49,185 bases of DNA from JAAZPG01 sp012797375 (lineage in GTDB: Bacteria > Acidobacteriota > Aminicenantia > Aminicenantales > UBA4085), in contig CALMMC010000077.1 of NCBI GenBank assembly GCA_937868205.1, forward strand, positions 1 through 49,185. Direction: 5' to 3'. Position 1 is the stretch's first letter, and every line of letters starts with the position of its first letter. The notes under the pieces were generated by a model. It was given only the letters and a program-made list of their open reading frames with translations, did no database searches and was not told the DNA's origin. A program made the position numbers and the translations under genes. Positions 1 through 7,010 of this stretch are shown in pieces.

Positions 1-212
1 AGGCTAAACAGAGGCTGGTGTGCTGAGTTCAAGCTATGGTTGTACAGTGAGTTGGTTTGGATGGGTTGTTCAAGGCAGTAGCAGTCATAGGAGGTGTTGA
101 GAGGGTCGTGGGATCGGAGATGTGGATGAGAGATGGGGGTTTTCTTCAAGCAGAAGACGGCATACGAGAGGCTCAGGGGTCTGGTGGGCTCGGAGATGTG
201 TATAAGAGACAG
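1..212. other. Sequencing-adapter concatemer (not genomic)
   Basis: Bases 147-169 match the Illumina P7 flow-cell oligo (begins CAAGCAGAAGACGGCATACG). About 9 index-like bases follow, then 179-212 match the Nextera read-2 transposase adapter with one mismatch. That match ends in the 19-bp Tn5 mosaic end at 194-212. Bases about 74-138 are a second, error-rich copy in the same order: a P7-like stretch at about 74-95, an index-like gap, then a Nextera-like stretch at about 107-138. Composition is GT-rich and non-coding, unlike the rest of the window. Any open frame here, such as one spanning 57-323, is spurious. Recognition of the adapter is from known oligo sequences; the boundary at 212/213 is where a clean coding frame begins. 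Confidence 0.95.
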
Positions 213-347
213 GGGGGACAACTGAGGATCGGCCAAACGCTTGATCTTGAAGAAGTCGTCGATGGACAGCGGCTTCAAAGTCCGGGCCGGGAGCGCCGCG
301 GCCAGGAATCCGGCGGCGAATAGAAGGACGAGAATTCGTTTTTTCAC
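213..347 (-). CDS. Secreted S9-family-like peptidase, N-terminal fragment (partial)
   Basis: A minus-strand frame starts at a GTG (345-347), preceded by a strong AGGAGG at 355-360, and stays open for 45 codons to the adapter junction. It begins VKKRILVLLFAAGFLAAALP, a typical Sec signal peptide with a lysine/arginine n-region, a hydrophobic core and a likely cut after LPA. The mature part reads LSIDDFFKIKRLADPQLSP. This resembles the start of the beta-propeller domain of bacterial S9 prolyl-oligopeptidase/acylaminoacyl-peptidase proteins, in which DPQ(I/L)SPDG is recurrent. Only that short stretch is visible, so the family call is tentative; the signal peptide is clear. The gene is cut by the contig end, and the catalytic domain is not in the window. 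It diverges from the caspase-like gene at 455. Confidence 0.6.
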
Positions 348-454
348 CTGAGGGCCTCCTTGTTCCGTTTCGGTCGTCGCAAAGAGGAAATTATAATCCA
401 TAATTCCATTTTTTTCGCCCCGTTCCGACAGAAGGGAAAAAAGCGGAGGTCAAC
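348..454. promoter_or_regulatory. Divergent intergenic region with palindromic TTATAAT element
   Basis: This AT-richer gap separates two divergent genes. It holds ATTATAAT at 390-397, which can be read as a TATAAT-like -10 on either strand. I see no convincing -35 hexamer at 16-18 bp on either side. Each flanking gene has its own ribosome binding site: AGGAGG at 355-360 on minus and GGAGG just before 455 on plus. Confidence 0.35.
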
Positions 455-1219
455 ATGGCTCAAGGCTTGGCGTTTGCCGCCGGACTGCGGCGCGTCGACC
501 CGTCGTCTTACGGCGGCTCCGTCCCCGCTTCGGGCTGTTGGGGGGCGGAAGAAGACGTCGACCGGATCATCCGCTTTATCTCCTCCCGCGGCTTCGAGTG
601 CCTCGCCTTGAAGACGGCCGAAGCGACCGCGGCCGCGCTGTTGGGAAATCTCCGCCGGGCCGCCCGGCTGTGCCGGCCCGGGGATTTCCTGTTTTTTTAT
701 TTCGCCGGCCACGGGGGACAGCGCCCCGATTCCGGCGGCGAAGAGGAAGACGGCCTCGATGAGCTCCTGCTGGCTTACGACCGTCCGGTGGCCGACGACG
801 AATTGGACGCCTGCTGGCGGGAGTTCGCCGGCGGCGTTCGGATCCTCGTGATCATCGACGCCTGCCATTCCGGCACGGTCTATAAAAATTCCGGCGCCCG
901 GGAGCGTGTTCTTTCCCGTCCCGCTTTCCGGCCGGCCCTCCTTCCGATGAAAGCTTCCCTTATTCATATCGGCGCGTGCCGGGACGGGGAACAAGCTCCT
1001 GCTTACCGGGGGGGAGGGGCGTTCACTCTCGCCCTCTGCGAGGCGTTGACGCCGGATTTTCCGGATGATTATCGGGACCTGGTCCGCCGGATCGGGCGGA
1101 ACCTCGATCCGCCGCATCCGCAACTGGCGCTTTACGGCCCGGGAGCGGAGGAATTCGCCGGCGAAAAGCCGTTTCAGTTGGGGGTGGAATCGCCGCGGAC
1201 AACGGCTTTCAGGGAATGA
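455..1219 (+). CDS. Caspase-like (peptidase C14 / metacaspase-type) cysteine protease
   Basis: This 254-residue protein is one caspase-fold p20-like domain with both catalytic signatures. FYFAGHGGQ carries the histidine (His86) and LVIIDACHSG the nucleophilic cysteine (Cys137). The acidic stretch between them (EEEDGLDELL) is typical of prokaryotic metacaspases, which cleave after Arg/Lys. There is no signal peptide, transmembrane segment or fused sensor/repeat domain, so it is probably a cytoplasmic stand-alone protease at the short end of the family. A GGAGG lies about 5 bases before the ATG. The next gene is a lipoprotein 198 bp downstream, too far to imply coupling. The family is well supported; target and trigger are unknown. 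In bacteria such proteins work in programmed death, defence or regulated proteolysis, but no partner is encoded nearby. Confidence 0.85.
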   Translation: MAQGLAFAAGLRRVDPSSYGGSVPASGCWGAEEDVDRIIRFISSRGFECLALKTAEATAAALLGNLRRAARLCRPGDFLFFYFAGHGGQRPDSGGEEEDGLDELLLAYDRPVADDELDACWREFAGGVRILVIIDACHSGTVYKNSGARERVLSRPAFRPALLPMKASLIHIGACRDGEQAPAYRGGGAFTLALCEALTPDFPDDYRDLVRRIGRNLDPPHPQLALYGPGAEEFAGEKPFQLGVESPRTTAFRE

Positions 1220-1417
1220 GCCTTCGCCGGAAATGGGAAAATCAAGGACGAACCGGCGGCGGCCGGCCCGGGGAGCCGGGCGCGGCGTAAAACTCTCCAT
1301 CCGTGTTTTAGACGAGCCGGGCGGCCGGCGGGCGCGGGGCGCGAAAGGGAATCACTCATGGTGAATTTCTTTTTGACTCCAAAAGAAAGATATGAATCAA
1401 AAGAATTTTCATAAATC

Positions 1418-2938
1418 ATGCGGACAAGGTGGATGATGCTGGGGGCGGCGGTTTGGGGGTTGATGACGGGCTGCGCGCCCGCGGGCCGGGGGCCGTCGGC
1501 GGCGCCGAAGCCTCCGGGGGGATTGAGATATTATCTCGCCCGGGATTTTGTCGTCGTCGAGGCCGACATAACCGAATTCGTCGAGACGAGAATCGAAACC
1601 GGGGCGGACGGATTGTTGAAGCCGGTGACGGAATCGGGGATTTTTGCGGTGAAAGCTTCGGTCGGCCTCGAAACTTCGGCCGATCCGTCCCGTTTCTATG
1701 TGCTTGACGCCGCTCCCCGCGGCACCGCTGATCACTCCCTGGCCGTCCGCGTGGGAAACAACGGCCTCTTGACTTCGGCCGAGTTCGCGACCAAGGACAA
1801 GTCGGCGGAAATCCTCGTTCAAGTCGCCCGGCTGGTCGGAGCAGCCGCCGGAGCGGCGGCCGGTTTCCGGGGAGGGCTGAACGAAGGGACGAAGAAAACG
1901 GAAGTTTCCGGAGCCGGAGCCCGACGGCGCCTCGAGTCGTTGCCCCTCGAGCACCGGTATTATCTTCAGGAATCGTCTTTGGGGCGGGAGCTCTGGGAGG
2001 AGGCGGACCGCCTCGAGAACGAGCTGGCCGGACGAAAAGAAGCCCTCCGCCGGGTGAGGGACGAGGCGGTGGAAACAACGGAGCCCGCTCGTTATTCCCT
2101 CGCCGAGAAGCGGGCCGCCTTTCTCGAAGGATCGATCCGGTTTTTAGAAAAACAAGGCGAGACGGCCCGGGCGGCTTTCACTTCGGCGGCCGCGAAATTT
2201 TCCGCGGCCGAGGGAATCGGCCGGACGACCCGGGAGCGGAAGGTCCGCCGGCACCTGGACATCTCGGACCTGCCGCCGTCGGCCGCGTTGACCGGCGCCT
2301 CCGATGAGGCGGGAATCACCGAAGCTCTCGAAGGGGCGTCTCCCCGGGCGCTGGATCTCTACCGGGAAACGGGGATCGCCGTGGCCTTTGATCCGGACCC
2401 GGCTTTGCCCGGGATCCCGGATCGACCGGCCGCCGATCCTGCTCCGGCCGGAAAGAAGGAAATCCGAATCTTTTACCGGGAGCCGGTTCCGGGATTTTTG
2501 CGGGTGTATTCCTGGAGGGAGGCGGTCGACCGCGAGGCCGGCCGGTTCCGGCCGGTGTTCGCCCGGTTGGACGAAAAGCTCGTCTTCTCCGTCCATCCTC
2601 AAGCTCCCGTCCTCAGCGCCGGATTCGATCGAAAAGCTTTTTCCTCCCGGAACATGCAGCTGACCGTTAACGCCCAGGGCCGGGTCGTCGGCTTGTCCGA
2701 GTCGGCCGCTTCGATTCCGGTTGCGGCCGCCTCCGGAACGGCCGCGGCCTTCGAGGAAATCAGGAAAAACGCCGCTTCCTCGCTGAAGGAGATCCGGGAT
2801 ATTATGGATGCGCTCCGGAAGCTGTCCCTGGGGGAGCTTGAAACGCAGGTCGCCTTTTTAAAACTCCGCTTGGACAAGCTGAAGAAAGACGCGGAGATCG
2901 AAAAATTCGAGGACGACGGCCCGCCGCCCGGAGAATGA
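1418..2938 (+). CDS. Outer-membrane-type lipoprotein of unknown function
   Basis: This 506-residue protein has a lipoprotein signal: hydrophobic stretch WMMLGAAVWGLMTGC with the lipidated cysteine at residue 19. The N-terminal third (about 40-150) is beta-rich, with YYLARDFVVVEADITEFVET and an RVGNNGLLTSAEF-like strand. It recalls uncharacterised exported proteins that handle a keyword-like processed value, but I cannot name the family. The middle (about 170-280) and the C-terminus (about 440-500, KEIRDIMDALRKLSLGELE onward) are charged helices, probably coiled coil. No classical Shine-Dalgarno precedes the ATG at 1418, and the upstream 40 bases are AT-rich. It is single-copy here and runs convergent with the ATP-grasp gene, with 9 bases between the stops. 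Export and lipidation are well supported; function is unknown. Confidence 0.75.
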   Translation: MRTRWMMLGAAVWGLMTGCAPAGRGPSAAPKPPGGLRYYLARDFVVVEADITEFVETRIETGADGLLKPVTESGIFAVKASVGLETSADPSRFYVLDAAPRGTADHSLAVRVGNNGLLTSAEFATKDKSAEILVQVARLVGAAAGAAAGFRGGLNEGTKKTEVSGAGARRRLESLPLEHRYYLQESSLGRELWEEADRLENELAGRKEALRRVRDEAVETTEPARYSLAEKRAAFLEGSIRFLEKQGETARAAFTSAAAKFSAAEGIGRTTRERKVRRHLDISDLPPSAALTGASDEAGITEALEGASPRALDLYRETGIAVAFDPDPALPGIPDRPAADPAPAGKKEIRIFYREPVPGFLRVYSWREAVDREAGRFRPVFARLDEKLVFSVHPQAPVLSAGFDRKAFSSRNMQLTVNAQGRVVGLSESAASIPVAAASGTAAAFEEIRKNAASSLKEIRDIMDALRKLSLGELETQVAFLKLRLDKLKKDAEIEKFEDDGPPPGE

Positions 2939-2947
2939 GGCCGCTTT

Positions 2948-3982
2948 TTATTCGTCGACCGGGACGTGGGAACCGTTCCGGCGGAAGACGGGATGGCGGT
3001 CGGCCGCCAGGTTGACGATCCGGCTGCCCATTTCTCCGTAGGAGAATCCGATTTCGGCCGCGGCCCAGGTCATCGAGGTCTGGGGATTGATGTCGGGATT
3101 AGGATTGACATCAATGACCTGGAATACGCCGTCGAGATAACGGACATCGATCCGGCCGTAATCCCGGCAGCCGGTAACCCGGTAGGTGGCCAGGACGATC
3201 CGCTCGAGCTCGGCCCGGGCGTCCTCGTCCAGGTCGGCCGGAACGCGCAAGTCGATTCCTTCATATAAGCGCGATCCCGGGACATACTTGGCCTCGTAGG
3301 TGAAGAGACGGTCGCGGATGTCGGTCAGGTTTCCGTAATCCATTTCCGCGACCGGAAGCATGGACACTGTCCCATTGCCCCAAGCCGCCCCGTGGAATTC
3401 CCGGCCGTTGATGAATTCCTCGACCAGGGCCGCCTGCTTGTGCGTCTCCAGGACGTAGGCGATGCGGTGTTCGAGCTCGGCCGGCGAAGTGACGACCGAG
3501 TCGGGGGAGATGCCGATGCTGCAATGCTCGTGGGCGGCCTTGACGATCGCCGGAAAGATATTCCAATCCCCGGCCTTGGGAGTGTGGAAGACGGCCCAGG
3601 GCGGCGTGGGAAGGCGGGCCGCGTCGAGCAGCCGCTTGACCCGCGGCTTGTCGTGGGAAAGGGTCAGCACGCTGCAGGAGGAGCCGGTGAAAACGAAGCC
3701 GAGCCGCTCCATGACCGCGGCCACCTCCGGCTCGCTGTGGGGAACGCCGGGAAGCTCCTCGCACCAGTTGAAGACGATGTGCTCCCGGGGATCGAAGGCC
3801 GTCAGCCTCTTAGCCAGGCGCGCGTCCTCGACCGCCGCGACTTCGACGGGATGCCCCAGAGCTTTCAGGGCGTCGCCGAGCGTGGCGACATCCTCTTCGG
3901 CTTCGCTTCGTTCCTCTCCGGTCCAAACGGGATCCAGGTTGTGGAGAAGCAGGACGGGCAGGTCGCGCCGCGGATTATCCAT
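2948..3982 (-). CDS. ATP-grasp ligase, D-alanine--D-alanine ligase family
   Basis: This 344-residue protein has Ddl-like architecture. The N-terminal pre-ATP-grasp domain carries FNWCEELPGVPHSEPEVAA and the family motif GFVFTGSS...LSHDKPRVKRLL. The ATP-grasp core ends in RIDVRYLDGVFQVIDVNPNP. The metal-binding segment is D-V-N-P-N-P-D rather than the E-x-N of true D-Ala-D-Ala ligases, so the acceptor/donor pair may differ. It probably makes an amide or peptide bond through an acyl-phosphate, but the substrate is not readable. I chose ATG 3982 because GGAGGG lies 9-14 bases upstream. A TTG at 4036 would add 18 basic residues. A promoter at 4061-4090 precedes it. No murein genes adjoin it, so a dedicated cell-wall role is not implied. 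Confidence 0.8.
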   Translation of the reverse strand: MDNPRRDLPVLLLHNLDPVWTGEERSEAEEDVATLGDALKALGHPVEVAAVEDARLAKRLTAFDPREHIVFNWCEELPGVPHSEPEVAAVMERLGFVFTGSSCSVLTLSHDKPRVKRLLDAARLPTPPWAVFHTPKAGDWNIFPAIVKAAHEHCSIGISPDSVVTSPAELEHRIAYVLETHKQAALVEEFINGREFHGAAWGNGTVSMLPVAEMDYGNLTDIRDRLFTYEAKYVPGSRLYEGIDLRVPADLDEDARAELERIVLATYRVTGCRDYGRIDVRYLDGVFQVIDVNPNPDINPQTSMTWAAAEIGFSYGEMGSRIVNLAADRHPVFRRNGSHVPVDE

Positions 3983-4060
3983 GAGCGCTCCGACCCTCCG
4001 GCGGCCTCTCCGGCCCGGCGGAGACGACGCCGCCAACTCTCTCTTTCATCATCTGAATAT

Positions 4061-4090
4061 AGAATAACAAATCGGCTCCGTTCGACTCAA
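4061..4090 (-). promoter_or_regulatory. Putative sigma70 promoter of the ATP-grasp gene
   Basis: On the minus strand TTGAGT (4085-4090) is followed after 18 bp by TATTCT (4061-4066). The predicted start near 4054 leaves a leader of about 70 bases before ATG 3982. Confidence 0.5.
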
Positions 4091-4378
4091 GGAAAAAAAT
4101 CCTTCGGCCGGGCGCCGGTGATCGATTCGTTCCCGCGTGATCGACGGGAATATCGTTCCCGCGGTTAAAAGGATGATCGGATGCCGGGCGGAGACATCGA
4201 GACGCGGGCCGGCCTCGCGAAGGCGGAAGAGCCGAGGCCTGAGGCCGCGCCCGGCGCGCCGTCGGCCGGCGGGGATAAACAGGAGAACGAGCGGATCCGC
4301 GCGGGTCTTTTCAGAAGGCCCGTTTTTCTCAAACCGGAATCCTCCGCCGGGAAATTCAGGGGGCCTTTTTACGGCAAG

Positions 4379-4407
4379 TTGACTTTGAGGCTCCCGGTTT
4401 CTATAGT
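4379..4407 (+). promoter_or_regulatory. Sigma70-type promoter of the phosphoglycerate mutase gene
   Basis: TTGACT (4379-4384), 17-bp spacer, TATAGT (4402-4407). The predicted start is near 4414, about 33 bases before ATG 4447. No clear Shine-Dalgarno lies between. Confidence 0.7.
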
Positions 4408-4446
4408 AGGACACTCCATGTTCTTCAGGAACGGTCCTCCATCATC

Positions 4447-6054
4447 ATGAATGAAAAAGAATCCTATCCCCGAACAGCCCTGGGCGAGGCCATCCGCCGG
4501 GCCTACCGGTCCGGCGAGGAGGACGAAGCCCTTCTTCCGTTGATCGCGACCGACGCGTCCGGCCGGCCGGCCGGCCGGATCGGCCGCGGCGACTCCTTGA
4601 TTTTTTACGACATCCGCGGAGAGCGGGAAGTCGAAATCACCCGGAGCCTCGTCGAGCCCGGCTTTTCCCGTTTTCCCACGGCCGGCGATCTGCAGCTCCA
4701 TTACACGACGCTGATCGAGTACGCCCCCGGCCTTCCGGTCCGGGTCGCGTTCCCGCCCGAGGGCCGCCTTCGCAACACGTTGTCCGAGGCCGTCACCCGG
4801 GCGGGGCTGTCCCTCCTCAAGATCTCCGAATCTGAAAAAGCGATCCACGTCGGATTCTTCCTCAACGGCAAGAGCGAGGACGTGTTTCCCGGGGAAGACC
4901 GAATCGTCATTCCTTCGCCCGAAGGCGTGGCCTACTATGACGCCGTTCCGGAAATGTCGGCCGGCGCCGTCGCCGCCGCGATCGAGGCCGCCGCGGCCGA
5001 TCCGAAACACGCCCTCGTCGTCGCTAATTTCGCCAATGTCGACGTCGTCGGGCACATCGAAAACCGGGAGGCCATCCTCAAGGCCGTGGAAAGCGTCGAC
5101 GCCGCCCTCGGCCGGGTTGTCCGGGCCGCCCGGGCGAACAAGGCGACCCTTCTCGTCACGGCCGATCACGGAACGGTGGAGAACTGGCTCTACCCGGACG
5201 GCAAGATCGACACCGGCCACACCAAGAGCCCCGTTCCCTTCCTGTTCCTTGATTTCGCCGAGCCGGCCGTCGCCGGGGTGACGCTCCGGGACGGCGGCGA
5301 GCTGGCCGACGTGGCCCCGACCGTTTTGGATCTTCTCGGCCTGCCCAAGCCGGCCGAAATGACCGGCGAGAGCCTCTTTGCCTCCCGGGGGGACGTCGTT
5401 CCCCCGCGACGGAAAATCATCCTCCTGATTCTCGACGGCTGGGGCTTGGCGCCGGACGGCGAGGGCAATCTCATCGCGGCCGCGGCCACCCCGCATTTCG
5501 ACGAGCTGTGGGACGCTTGTCCCCGGACGGAGCTTCAGGCCTCGGGGGAGGCGGTCGGAATGCCGCCCGGGACGGTCGGAAATTCGGAAGCCGGCCATCT
5601 CCACATCGGGGCCGGCCGGCGCGTGTTCCTCGACCGGGTCCGGATCGACCGGGCCATCGCCGACGGAACGTTTTACCGGAACGAGGCGTTCGTCGAGGCG
5701 ATGACGGAAGCCCGGACCAAGGGGAAAGGCCTTCACTTGATGGGCATCATCTCCCACTACAGCTCGCACGGGACCATCCGGCATCTCTTCGCCCTCCTGG
5801 AAGCCGCCCGCCGCCAGGGCATGCGGGACGTCTACGTCCACGGCTTCCTCGGCCGCCGGGGCGAGCGGCCCGAAAGCGGCGCTCTCTATGTCGAAAAGGT
5901 CGAGGACAAATGCCGCGAGCTCGGCTTGGGCCGGGTGGTCACGGTGCTCGGGCGCTACTGGTCGCTCGACCGCGAGGAAAACTGGGACCGGATCGAGAAA
6001 GCCTACCGGGCCATGGTTTTCGGCGACGGCCGGGCCGTTCCGCCGCTTCCCTGA
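4447..6054 (+). CDS. Circularly permuted cofactor-independent phosphoglycerate mutase-like protein
   Basis: All landmark motifs of 2,3-bisphosphoglycerate-independent phosphoglycerate mutase (interconverts 3- and 2-phosphoglycerate; AP superfamily, two Mn ions) are present, but the halves are swapped. Residues 1-310 match the normal C-terminal part: IRGEREVEIT (two substrate Arg), ESEKAIHVGFFLNG (Lys131), GEDRIVIPSP, YDAVPEMSA, NFANVDVVGH (Asp199, His203), TADHG (Asp240, His241), GHT (His258), ADVAPTVLDLLGLPKPAEMTG. Residues 323-535 match the normal N-terminal part: LLILDGWG (Asp330), GNSEAGHLHIGAGR (catalytic Ser380), HLMGIISHYSSHG (His441), GRYWSLDREENWDR. The old termini are joined by about a dozen residues (FASRGDVVPPRR). 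The break lies in the phosphotransferase insertion, between the KAYRAMVFGDG and DEALLPL segments. The usual DGRD reads GRRG, so two conserved acids are missing. Length (535) is normal for the family. Activity as a true glycolytic mutase is inferred, not certain. Confidence 0.88.
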   Translation: MNEKESYPRTALGEAIRRAYRSGEEDEALLPLIATDASGRPAGRIGRGDSLIFYDIRGEREVEITRSLVEPGFSRFPTAGDLQLHYTTLIEYAPGLPVRVAFPPEGRLRNTLSEAVTRAGLSLLKISESEKAIHVGFFLNGKSEDVFPGEDRIVIPSPEGVAYYDAVPEMSAGAVAAAIEAAAADPKHALVVANFANVDVVGHIENREAILKAVESVDAALGRVVRAARANKATLLVTADHGTVENWLYPDGKIDTGHTKSPVPFLFLDFAEPAVAGVTLRDGGELADVAPTVLDLLGLPKPAEMTGESLFASRGDVVPPRRKIILLILDGWGLAPDGEGNLIAAAATPHFDELWDACPRTELQASGEAVGMPPGTVGNSEAGHLHIGAGRRVFLDRVRIDRAIADGTFYRNEAFVEAMTEARTKGKGLHLMGIISHYSSHGTIRHLFALLEAARRQGMRDVYVHGFLGRRGERPESGALYVEKVEDKCRELGLGRVVTVLGRYWSLDREENWDRIEKAYRAMVFGDGRAVPPLP

Positions 6055-6098
6055 AGTTGGGGCGGGAACGAATTGATTTTTATTTCGTATGAAAAGAT

Positions 6099-7010
6099 AT
6101 GAATATCGAGCTGAGGGACGTCCGGTTCAGCTACGGCTCCATTCGGGCCCTGGACGGCGTCACTCTCCAAATCGGTGAGGGCGCCTGCGGCTTGCTCGGG
6201 CCCAACGGAGCCGGGAAAAGCACCCTCTTGAAAGTGTTGTTGGGTTTTCTCCGCCCCGAAGCCGGGGAAGGCCTGGTCCTGGGCCATGACATCCGCAAGG
6301 ATTCCTTCGGCCTCCGCCGGGTCGTCGGCTACATGCCCGAGGACGATTGCTTCATCCCCGGCCTGGATGCCGTCTCCTTCACGGCCAACTTCGGCGAGCT
6401 GTCCGGCATGCCCCGGGCCGAGGCGATGAAACGGGCTCACGACGTTCTCTATTATGTCGGGCTGGGGGAATCGCGCTACCGCCTCCTGGAAACGTATTCG
6501 GCCGGGATGAAGCAGCGTCTTAAGCTCGCCCAGGCTCTCGTCCACGACCCCAAGATCCTGTTTCTCGACGAGCCGACGGCCAACCTCGATCCTCAGGGCC
6601 GGAGTGAAATCCTGGAGCTGATTTCCGACATCACTTCCAAAAAAGACTTGCACGTCCTGATTTCCTCGCACATTCTCACGGACATCGAGCAGACGTGCAG
6701 CGCCCTGGTCATCCTCAACAAGGGGCGGGTCGCGGCCCAGGGCGATCTGGCTTCCCTGCGCGAAGTCCGGTTCAGCCTGTATGAAATCAAAGTGAAGGGG
6801 GAGAAGGGTCCGTTTCTCGAAGGCCTCGGCCGCGGCGGCTGCCGGATCGAGGAAACCGAGGACGGGCTTCTCAAGGCGTACCTGCCGGAGGAGATGAGCC
6901 GGCGGGACGTGTTCCGCCTGGCCGCGGCCGCCGGCGTCCAGGTCCGGCGCTTCGTCAAGAGCCGGACGTCGCTGGAAGACCTCTTCGCCCGGACGGTGGG
7001 AGTGGATTGA
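6099..7010 (+). CDS. ABC transporter ATP-binding protein (first pair)
   Basis: This 303-residue ATPase has Walker A GPNGAGKST, signature YSAGMKQRLKLAQALV (non-canonical Y-S-A-G-M, common in gliding/bacitracin-type exporters), Walker B ILFLDEPTANLDP and the H-loop ISSHI. The C-terminal 80 residues form the accessory segment seen in CcmA/NatA/YhaQ-like ATPases that serve drug-resistance, sodium or gliding exporters. It starts 44 bp after the mutase and its stop overlaps the permease start as TGATG, so ATPase and permease are translationally coupled. It heads a four-gene block of two ATPase/permease pairs. Substrate is not readable; export rather than import is implied by the absence of a binding protein. 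Confidence 0.9.
   Translation: MNIELRDVRFSYGSIRALDGVTLQIGEGACGLLGPNGAGKSTLLKVLLGFLRPEAGEGLVLGHDIRKDSFGLRRVVGYMPEDDCFIPGLDAVSFTANFGELSGMPRAEAMKRAHDVLYYVGLGESRYRLLETYSAGMKQRLKLAQALVHDPKILFLDEPTANLDPQGRSEILELISDITSKKDLHVLISSHILTDIEQTCSALVILNKGRVAAQGDLASLREVRFSLYEIKVKGEKGPFLEGLGRGGCRIEETEDGLLKAYLPEEMSRRDVFRLAAAAGVQVRRFVKSRTSLEDLFARTVGVD

Larger units (their letters stand above)
3983..4446. other. Intergenic region with back-to-back promoters
   Basis: This 464-bp gap between the divergent ATP-grasp and phosphoglycerate-mutase genes holds one promoter per strand (annotated separately at 4061-4090 minus and 4379-4407 plus). Several open frames cross the middle (4100-4370). They are arginine/proline-rich, lack ribosome binding sites and match nothing I recognise, so I treat the middle as non-coding. 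Confidence 0.5.

Noticed and set aside
57..323. Open reading frame of 88 codons on plus
   Set aside because: It spans the adapter/genome junction at 212/213, so it is an artefact.
1385..1420. AAGATATGAAT sequence seen before 1418, at 6093 and at 20263
   Set aside because: The three copies share about 10 bases of AT-rich sequence with no common position relative to starts or promoters; chance is likely.
4181..4450. 89-codon plus frame before the phosphoglycerate mutase
   Set aside because: It lacks a ribosome binding site, contains the mutase promoter and shows no conserved motif.
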